From positions 62,001 through 126,000 of the forward strand of contig JAUCPW010000004.1 in NCBI GenBank assembly GCA_030373045.1: a DNA stretch of 64,000 nucleotides. Direction: 5' to 3'. Positions 53,710 through 64,000 of the stretch are shown one piece after another. The notes beneath the pieces are model-generated. The model ran no database searches. It worked only from the letters and a program-made list of their open reading frames with translations, and had not been told where the DNA came from. The translations under genes and the position numbers were made by a program. The first letter of the stretch is position 1. Each line of letters begins with the position of its first letter. Source of the DNA: Candidatus Fermentibacter sp. (GTDB lineage Bacteria; Fermentibacterota; Fermentibacteria; Fermentibacterales; Fermentibacteraceae).

Positions 53710-53758
53710 CCCGGTCGATTCCTCCCGGTCGATCCCTGGTTTCAGATCCTTCAGATGC
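53710..53758 (+). repeat. Solitary copy of the RAYT-unit terminal repeat
   Basis: Positions 53726-53758 match the 34-bp repeat of the element at 2370-3590 over 33 bases with one mismatch. The first 14 bases are duplicated in tandem (53710-53723 and 53724-53737, one mismatch). It begins two bases after the lptG stop, as the right end of the RAYT unit does after its neighbour's stop. No transposase is nearby. The 360-base gap to serC has no gene that I can support. Confidence 0.85.
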
Positions 53759-53790
53759 GACGGTATAATAATGCGGTGCAACAAGATGCT

Positions 53791-53821
53791 TATATCTCGC
53801 GTTTTGCCAAAGCGAGATATA
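53791..53821 (+). other. Perfect 10-bp hairpin in the AT-rich stretch after the solitary repeat
   Basis: TATATCTCGC and GCGAGATATA pair around an 11-base loop. No T-run follows on either strand, so it is not a standard terminator. It may be a folded end recognised by the RAYT. Confidence 0.55.
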
Positions 53822-54020
53822 TCATGTCTGGTTTCTAAAACGCTAATTCATGCTGTAATGGATGTTATGAGCACAGAACATCGACGGGACAGAATGTTGC
53901 AGGAGAATAAACGGACATTCATCAAAGCCGGCCGGAGGGCTGGCAGACATAGTACAGGCGGCAAGAAAGTCAAAGGAGTTAAAAGCGTTCTGGAGGCTTC
54001 TGGAGGCGGGGCGCTGGAGA

Positions 54021-54050
54021 GGGGGCCGCACGGCGGAGCGTACGGCCCCC
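54021..54050 (-). terminator. GC-rich hairpin between lptG and serC
   Basis: GGGGGCCG and CGGCCCCC pair across a 14-base loop, 20 bases past the serC stop. There is no T-run, only a TCTCC tail on the minus strand, so terminator function is uncertain. Confidence 0.4.
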
Positions 54051-54069
54051 GATGAGCATGCCCGACCGG

Positions 54070-55152
54070 CTAGTTGGCCTTGCGGAAGGCGGCCATGAAT
54101 GCGGTCAGGGCTTCCACGGCCTCGACGGGCAGCGCGTTGTAGAGGGATGCCCTGCATCCCCCGACGCTCCTGTGACCCTTCAGGCCGATGAGACCCTGCT
54201 TCTTGGCCTCTGAGACGAACTTCTCCTCCAGCTCCTCGGAAGGCAGCCTGAAGGTGACGTTCATGATCGACCTCGAATCCGGCCTGACCGTGCCCCTGAA
54301 GAATCCGTCGCTCGAGTCGAGGGCGCCGTAGAGCAGGGCGGCCTTCTTCTCGTTGATCTTCTCCATCGCGTCGATGCCGCCGTGGTTCTTCAGCCACGCG
54401 AGCACAAGGCCCACCACATAGATCGGGAACACGGGAGGCGTGTTGTAGAGCGAGTTGCTCTTGAGATGGGTCTTGTAGGACAGCATCGTCGGCAGGCCGT
54501 CCTTCGCCTTCTCGATGAAGGACTTCCTGGCGATGACGGCAGCCGTGCCCGAAGGGCCGATGTTCTTCTGGGCGCCGGCATAGATGATGGAGAAGCGGGA
54601 GAAGTCGAGCCTGCGCGAGAGGAAGTCGCTCGACATGTCGCAGATGTGCGGCACGCCGCCGGTTTCGGGGAACGCCTTCATCCTGGTGCCGAAGATCGTG
54701 TTGTTGCTCGTGGTGTGGACGTATGCGGCGCCCGGAGTGAGATTGAAGGTCGTCGGGACGTAGTTGAAGTTGGCATCCTCGCTGGAGGCAGCCACGTTGA
54801 CCTTCCCGAAGAGCTTCGCCTCCTTGATCGCCCTGGTCGACCACTCGCCGGTGTTGACGTAGTCGGCTGTCGCATCGGCGTTCAGGAAGTTGTAGGGGAT
54901 CATGCAGAACTGCATGCTCGCCCCGCCCCCGAGGAACATCACCGCGTACTCGTCGCCGGACAGCCCCATCAGCTCGAGCATGTCCTTCTGGGCGCGATCG
55001 AGGACCGCCTCGAAATCCTTCGAGCGATGGGAGATCTCCATGATCGACATGCCCAGATTGTTGAAGTTCAGCGCTCCCCTGGCGCACTCTTCCAGTACCT
55101 CGTACGGAAGAACGGCGGGACCGGGGTTGAAGTTGTGCACCCTGTCAGGCAT
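54070..55152 (-). CDS. serC: Phosphoserine aminotransferase
   Basis: A 360-residue PLP enzyme for serine synthesis (3-phosphohydroxypyruvate to phosphoserine). It starts with the signature NFNPGPAVLP and has MSIMEISHRSKDF, FLGGGASMQF and the PLP lysine in YAGAQKNIGPSG (Lys196). It ends with the family GHRSVGGCRASLYNA. A GGGAGGG lies before the ATG. It is 90 bases downstream of ligA on the same strand, so it may share that transcript. Confidence 0.96.
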   Translation of the reverse strand: MPDRVHNFNPGPAVLPYEVLEECARGALNFNNLGMSIMEISHRSKDFEAVLDRAQKDMLELMGLSGDEYAVMFLGGGASMQFCMIPYNFLNADATADYVNTGEWSTRAIKEAKLFGKVNVAASSEDANFNYVPTTFNLTPGAAYVHTTSNNTIFGTRMKAFPETGGVPHICDMSSDFLSRRLDFSRFSIIYAGAQKNIGPSGTAAVIARKSFIEKAKDGLPTMLSYKTHLKSNSLYNTPPVFPIYVVGLVLAWLKNHGGIDAMEKINEKKAALLYGALDSSDGFFRGTVRPDSRSIMNVTFRLPSEELEEKFVSEAKKQGLIGLKGHRSVGGCRASLYNALPVEAVEALTAFMAAFRKAN

Positions 55153-55242
55153 ACTGCCCTCCCTGTGAGTTGGATGCGAACCGGACGTCTTTCAAGATAC
55201 CCTACCAGGCGTTCCGGGGGCAACCCCTGGAGGCGTTATGCA

Positions 55243-59308
<4,066 letters not shown>

Positions 59309-59312
<4 letters not shown>

Positions 59313-61402
59313 TCCCGCGAGTAGACTATGTCTGCGGGGAGGAAGCGTGCAGGAGCCACGTCGATCGATGCCAGGCGCCCGTTGCCTGCGTTGTGCAGGG
59401 CCCAGTATCCGCCGTCCTGCGAAGGCCCGTAGATCCAGCCCCGGGCGGTTCTCCCGTTGTCGTAGTCGAACCGGATCTCCCCGAGCGGGAGGGGGAAGTC
59501 GCCGCCCGGCTGGAGCTGCTCCACGGAGAAGTCGACCCGCCCGCCCGATTCGCGCCATGTCACCATGAGCTGCGGCACTCCGGGCATGCACATCCAGTCC
59601 CAGAACAGGCTGTCCATGGATGGATCGCCCGACAGCCCGACAGCGGAGGAGAGGCTGAGGAGGGCTGCCCCGGGGTGCCTCAGCCTGCCGAGGGCGGCCC
59701 GCAGACCCGGCTCGAACCCGGGCATGACGCGCGAGAACATCGCCAGGACCATCGGAGCCTTGCCCATGAGAACGGGCTCCTCTAGCGCCGAGCCCGCCAG
59801 GCTGGCGTCGGCGATCGCATACTCCTCGTCGGACACCCCGGACGTGGACGCCAGATAGTACCTGCGGAAGCACTCGAGGATGTTCTCGGCATCCTCTGTG
59901 GAACCTCCGGCATCGACGAACAGGTACACCGACCAGGCGGCCAGGGAGGCGGAAAGGTAGCCGGGCAGGTGGCTCGACATGGCGAGGAAGGCCCGGGCTG
60001 CGTTGGCCACCACCACGGGGCCCGCCGGCCTGATGCCGGAAGACAGGGTGTCGTCCCACATCGCGCATCCGTCGAGAAGGGCCAGGCGGTCGGGCGACAG
60101 ACACAGGAATCCGGGCCCGACGGCAAGTACGGGCCTGTCGACGCTCTCCACGAGGACCATGTCGAACCTGGCGCCCTCGAATCCCAGCCTGTCCCACAGC
60201 ACGCCGGCCAGCAGGGACGCCCTTCTCGAAGCCGAATCAGCAGCGGACTCCGACAGCGGGATATGCACCAGCCGCGACCGGCCGCCCGCGACATGCGTCT
60301 GCTCCAGATCGCCCGCCGCCCAGGGCAGGGGACCCGGTATGCCCCCGGGCTGGGAGGCGAAGGTGAACACCCCCGTCGAACCGGAACGGTTCCGGGCGAC
60401 AGGCGTGAGGGGGCAGAAGAACTCCCCCCCCATCGGCACCAGGGCAGTCAGCTCGTAGGAGGAGGGGATCTCGGCCCCGGGATAGAACCACTCTCCGCAG
60501 CAGAACGAGCTCGCGAGCCTCACCTGCCCGGTGACGAGTCCCCTGTCCTCGCGGTAGTAGCTGTCGAATCTCGAACCGTAGACACCGGTGAAGACCATCG
60601 TTTCCGGGTCGGGCATGCACATGACCGAGTCGGCCCCGCGGGTGTAGGTCCCCTGGATGGCCGTGAGGTCGTCGGGCGCGCTCCCGTCTATCCTCGGGAG
60701 GGCGAGCCTCATCCCGTCGATGCCGGAAGTGCCCTGGAAGTCCACCCTGAAGGTGTCGACCACGACGAAGGCCTGTTCGAGCGGGAGGATCTCCAGCGTG
60801 ATCCTGTGGCCAACCTCGGGGGGTCTGTCGGAATCCTGCAGGTACAGGTCGGCCTGGATGTCGTCGAGCGAACGGTCGGAGAGGAATGGCGTCCTCAGCC
60901 CGGGCCAGGGTACCGGGGTGGCACGCTCGATCATCCTCTCGCTCCGCGCGAGGAGAGCCTGGGGGGTGCCGGACAGCCCCTCGACAGTGAGGGCCAGGAG
61001 TTCGCCTCCCCCACGAGGCCAGACGCGCTCCAGCCTGCACGTGTCACCTGCAGTGAAGCCTACCACCGTTATGCCCGAAGTCCTGGAGGATCCGGAAAGG
61101 ACTGCGGCGTCGGGGAAGCCGGTGGTCCGGAGATGCTCGGCCCGGGAAGCGGGTGTCGAGCCCGATCCCTGGAGCAGGCCGGCACGCACGGTGACCGGAC
61201 CCGTGGGCAGGTCGAGGACGAGGCCGCCTCCGGGCGCCGAATCGAGCACGGCCGAAGGAGCGGGCACATCCACCCAGGTCATCTTGCCGGCATCTATGCG
61301 GACGTACCCGGCGGACGTATTACCGCCCCCCTGCCCGCCTCCGCACGAGGTTCCCAGCATCAGCGCGATTGCCGACAGGTACGCAGCGAACCTGACGCCC
61401 AA
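59309..61402 (-). CDS. Large lipoprotein resembling an inactive M1 peptidase
   Basis: A 697-residue lipoprotein (lipobox LGTSC, Cys20) starting with a TTG after GGAGG. The second half has the layout of M1/aminopeptidase-N proteins: a beta domain with FYPGAEIPSSYELTALVP, then a helical region. Where active enzymes carry HEXXH and a downstream Glu, this protein has VVVANAARAFLAM and SLAAWSVYLFVDAGG, so the zinc site is missing. The C-terminal beta-sandwich (LMVTWRESGGRVDFSVEQL) fits the same family. It leads the operon with GH57 and ligA. Its role may be binding rather than catalysis. Confidence 0.65.
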
Positions 61403-61477
61403 GCCCCCTCACCTCCGCGAAGACACCACCGGCGTCTATTCTACCGGCATGCGCGCGCCGCCGGCAACCGGAGGCAG

Positions 61478-61505
61478 TTGACTCCGTCGTCCGCGGTATT
61501 ACATT
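61478..61505 (+). promoter_or_regulatory. Possible sigma-70 promoter for the membrane protein gene
   Basis: TTGACT (61478-61483), a 16-base spacer and TACATT (61500-61505), ending 24 bases before a GTG start that has its own AAGGAG. Confidence 0.4.
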
Positions 61506-61529
61506 GCCGCGAACGGAAGGAGTCGCGCA

Positions 61530-62234
61530 GTGCCCCATGAGCTTTCCGGAACACTCCCCATAGGCCTCCCGCCGGAGGCCGTGCCTTGTCTGGCAGCGGG
61601 CTTCTTCGCGGTATCCACCGTCATAGCCACGATCCTCTTCCACATCGTGGCCGCACGGGTCTTCACGGCCGCAAGGAGGAAGGGCCGCACCGGACCGGTC
61701 GTGTTCGGGCTGCTCAGCCTCCTTCTCGGCCTTTCGTGCGCTGTTTTCGGCATCACGGTCGAGACGCCGAGCCTGGCAGTGCTGACGGGCCTGGGGGCCG
61801 GCTTCCTGATCTGGCTGGCTCTGGGCGAAGTCGGGCAGGAGATGGGCTGGGTCTCACTGATGTCGAGATCGGCGGTGCCGCTGTTCCTTCTCTGCACCGC
61901 CCTCTGGCTGGCCTGCTTCCTGGTCGATCCTCCGAAGGCAGTTCTGGCGGCCGCCGGCTACCCCGTCTGGGTGTGGGGCATCAACCTGACCAGGGTGAGG
62001 GTCTTCTCCAAATGGGGGCCCTTCTCCCTCGCGGCTAACGTTCTGGCCCTCGTGACCGCATCCGTGGCGGGCGCGGGGCTGGTCCTCGGCATCCTGCTGG
62101 GCAGCCCCGTCACCGGGATCCTGGGCGGAATGCTCTTCGCCGACTCGACGTGGTCGGTGCTCGAGATGCTCTGGGAGCGGGGCACGGCCAAGCGGCCCTG
62201 GAGGCAGGGCTCCGGGGATCAGAAGATCAGATAG
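61530..62234 (+). CDS. Small integral membrane protein of unknown family
   Basis: A 234-residue protein with about six helices, including AGFFAVSTVIATILFHIVAA, LFLLCTALWLACFLVDPP and GVVLGILLGS-type segments. An AAGGAG precedes the GTG. The frame also has conserved-looking polar turns (EVGQEMGWVSLMSR, PVWVWGINLTRV). I do not recognise the family. It is convergent with the next gene and overlaps its 3' end by 16 bases. Confidence 0.7.
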   Translation: MPHELSGTLPIGLPPEAVPCLAAGFFAVSTVIATILFHIVAARVFTAARRKGRTGPVVFGLLSLLLGLSCAVFGITVETPSLAVLTGLGAGFLIWLALGEVGQEMGWVSLMSRSAVPLFLLCTALWLACFLVDPPKAVLAAAGYPVWVWGINLTRVRVFSKWGPFSLAANVLALVTASVAGAGLVLGILLGSPVTGILGGMLFADSTWSVLEMLWERGTAKRPWRQGSGDQKIR

Positions 62235-63532
62235 AAGGCTCCGGCCCTGATCGAGAAGGGATCCCGCTCGACGGAGGTGTAGTAGATCTCCGAGGGCTCG
62301 GCCTCCCTGTTGTCACCGCCGTATTCCTGCACGGTCCATGAATCCGCCTCGGTGCCGGCGAAGCCCAGGACCGACGCCGCGAGGCCCATCCTGTCCGATG
62401 CCAGATACTCCAGACCGCATTCCGCGTATCCGCCGAAGGTCGCTGCGGTGGCGTTGGAGGCCAGTGTGTCCAGGGCCACGTTCTGGATCATGAAATCTGC
62501 CAGCAAACCGGCCGAGAGCCTCGCAGCTAGCTTCGGCGCGGAGACGGGCAGCCTCCAGCCGGCTTCGAAGTCGACCCCGAAGGAAGAGAGCTGATCCATC
62601 GCCCCGGCGTGGAGTCCGCCTCCCAGACACAGACCCCATCTCAGGGTCGAGACGGCGATCCTGATCCTGTTCATGGCGCCGCTGTCGTCGAAGGGTTCGC
62701 CGGTGTCGGCTCCCTGTTCCAGGCTGACGGGGGCCATCTCCCACCCGATCGAGAGAGATGCGGGCCTTCCGCGTTCGAGGGCGATCACCGAGCCGCCCGG
62801 CGCGAGGGAGCCGGACAGCATCAGGGCGCTCGAGGCACCGGGGCCCGAGCTGGTCACCTGTGCGATCCCGTGGCTCCGCAGGTACTGGTACTGGGCCACG
62901 TCGTCGGGGATCGTGGGCGAAACGGCCACGAGAGAGACGAACATGCCCTCGGTGATCCCCGATTCGCTTCCGGCGGGGAGGTCTATCCTGGGGCCCGCCC
63001 CGGCCGTGAACCTGACCTCGGCGGGGAAGAGCTCCATCAGCGCCGTGTCCATCATCCTGGCCACGGCCGTGCATGCCAGCGCGTCGATATCGGGTGGGAC
63101 CCCCGGGGGGGTCTCCCCTGCCGCCGTACCCGAAACGGATCCGGTGAGGATACCTGTCGAGGAGTAGAACCGCCCGGTCGCCGTCAGCTCGGTTCTGGTG
63201 CTCGTGCGGAGGGAGTCGCCCGCAAAGGTCGCGCGGTCTGCCGAAACCGGCTCGGGGACGGTGAGGACCAGCAGCACGTCGAGCGAGAAGGCGGAACACA
63301 GGGCCGATGTCTCGGACGCGAACCCCCCCGTCATCTCCAGAGATCTGACGGAGTCCGGGAGGGTCACCACGGTGAAGCGCCCGTCGCCTTCGGCGGCGGC
63401 TTCGGCACAGGCAGCCAGGGCGGCCGTGTCCGACGAAGCCGGGGCTTCGAGGATCACCGCTCCGAACCTGCCCCCCTGGTTTCCTGTGAGGGAGGCCTGG
63501 AACGCCAGAAGGAACGGCATGAGGGAGGGCAT
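62219..63532 (-). CDS. Secreted protein with probable C-terminal beta-barrel
   Basis: A 437-residue exported protein with a short signal peptide (MPSLMPFLLAFQASLTG). The N-terminal ~150 residues have a small alpha/beta pattern (GRFTVVTLPDSVRSLEM, LDVLLVLTVPEP), possibly a TolB/CsgG-like nucleotide or signal fold. A flexible region with SGITEGMFVSLVAVSP follows. The last ~180 residues alternate short amphipathic strands (SIGWEMAPVSLEQG, FGGYAECGLEYLASDRM) and end in Phe (AGAFYLIF), as outer-membrane barrels do. Its function is unknown. AAAGGAAG precedes the ATG. Confidence 0.65.
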   Translation of the reverse strand: MPSLMPFLLAFQASLTGNQGGRFGAVILEAPASSDTAALAACAEAAAEGDGRFTVVTLPDSVRSLEMTGGFASETSALCSAFSLDVLLVLTVPEPVSADRATFAGDSLRTSTRTELTATGRFYSSTGILTGSVSGTAAGETPPGVPPDIDALACTAVARMMDTALMELFPAEVRFTAGAGPRIDLPAGSESGITEGMFVSLVAVSPTIPDDVAQYQYLRSHGIAQVTSSGPGASSALMLSGSLAPGGSVIALERGRPASLSIGWEMAPVSLEQGADTGEPFDDSGAMNRIRIAVSTLRWGLCLGGGLHAGAMDQLSSFGVDFEAGWRLPVSAPKLAARLSAGLLADFMIQNVALDTLASNATAATFGGYAECGLEYLASDRMGLAASVLGFAGTEADSWTVQEYGGDNREAEPSEIYYTSVERDPFSIRAGAFYLIF

Positions 63533-63580
63533 AGCTTCCTTTCGGCATGGGAGATCCTCGGCGGGCCGCCGGGGTCCGCC

Positions 63581-64000
63581 TCAGTGTGCTCCCTGCTCCA
63601 CTACGAGATCCTGGAATTCCTCGCAGGTGACCACGAGCGCAGTATCGAGCATACTGCCTGCGAGCGAATCTTTCCAGCCCGGGAAGCACGAGTCGAGGAA
63701 GACGGAGTCGGGCGATGCCGGCTCGCCGTCGGAGTCGAAGATGATCAGGACCGGGGAGGAGAAAGCCTCTTCGAAGGGGCAGGGGGCCGGCGTCTCTAGC
63801 TGGGTCTCGCATGTCGAGACAGTACGGTCGGCGGAGACGGAACCCCGCGCGAGGACGTCGACGGCGCTCACGCAAACGTCGCCTTCCGCACCCGGGCCCG
63901 TCCAGGGGCCGCTGTCGTCGGACGCGATGCCTTCGGTCGCCGGCTCGGCATCACATGTCCGTCCGGCCGCTGCATCGCCCAGGTTGTACCAGCCTTCCTC
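63581..64000 (-). CDS. Fragment of an unknown gene (5' end outside window)
   Basis: The frame is open from the right edge to a stop at 63581, giving the last ~139 residues. It is acidic, with six cysteines and segments such as LVVTCEEFQDLV and VLIIFDSDGEPASPDSVFL. A GTG at 63871 is in frame but is unlikely to be the true start, since the coding sequence continues to the edge. I do not recognise the family. The cysteines fit an exported protein. Confidence 0.6.
   Translation of the reverse strand, partial: EEGWYNLGDAAAGRTCDAEPATEGIASDDSGPWTGPGAEGDVCVSAVDVLARGSVSADRTVSTCETQLETPAPCPFEEAFSSPVLIIFDSDGEPASPDSVFLDSCFPGWKDSLAGSMLDTALVVTCEEFQDLVVEQGAH

Overview
This window looks like GC-rich chromosomal DNA from an uncultured Gram-negative bacterium of the FCB superphylum, possibly a candidate phylum such as Fermentibacteria or Eisenbacteria (phylum inferred, not proven). 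The main evidence is a full-length SprA-type outer-membrane translocon gene of the type IX secretion system (T9SS), seven secreted proteins ending in the same FlgD-like C-terminal sorting domain, two LptF/LptG-type lipopolysaccharide permeases, several lipoproteins and a complete-looking type IV pilus locus. Genes are packed tightly, with many 1-4 bp stop/start overlaps and frequent GTG and TTG starts.

Layout. 1-2.4 kb: end of a MurJ-like flippase and two glycosyltransferases. 2.4-3.6 kb: a REP-associated tyrosine transposase (RAYT) unit bounded by perfect 34-bp inverted repeats. A third, solitary copy of the repeat lies near 53.7 kb. 3.6-5.8 kb: a two-gene operon of an ion antiporter and an EIIA-CBS regulatory protein. 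6-21.5 kb: an accessory region rich in T9SS cargo (C11 protease, M28 peptidase, FG-GAP, beta-helix and beta-propeller proteins), two paralogous small lipoproteins, AlkD, a MntA-HepT toxin-antitoxin pair, tRNA-Asn, an IS3 relic, one gene with an in-frame TGA and one with a frameshift.

21.7-33.9 kb: a soluble histidine kinase, then a surface-glycan region. It holds WecE and WecD homologues (TDP-Fuc4NAc synthesis), GT2 and GT4 glycosyltransferases, four methyltransferases (one more lies at 7.6 kb), an ATP-grasp ligase, a UPF0104-type membrane protein, an SGNH hydrolase and a GT-C enzyme. 34-45.4 kb: the pilus locus on the minus strand, in transcription order pilB1, pilB2, pilT, pilC, pilS, pilR, a DUF2723 O-mannosyltransferase-like gene and two type IV pilins. 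This is the Myxococcus pilBTCSRA order with an extra ATPase and an inserted glycosyltransferase. A sigma-54-like promoter precedes one pilin, which fits control by the adjacent PilR-like activator. SprA (45.6-51.2 kb) lies just upstream of pilB1, and an lptF/lptG pair diverges from it.

54-64 kb: serC, then an operon of a lipoprotein resembling an inactive M1 peptidase, a GH57 glucanotransferase and ligA, joined by stop/start overlaps. The window ends with a small membrane protein, a secreted protein with a possible beta-barrel, and a fragment cut by the window edge. I saw no CRISPR array, rRNA or prophage.
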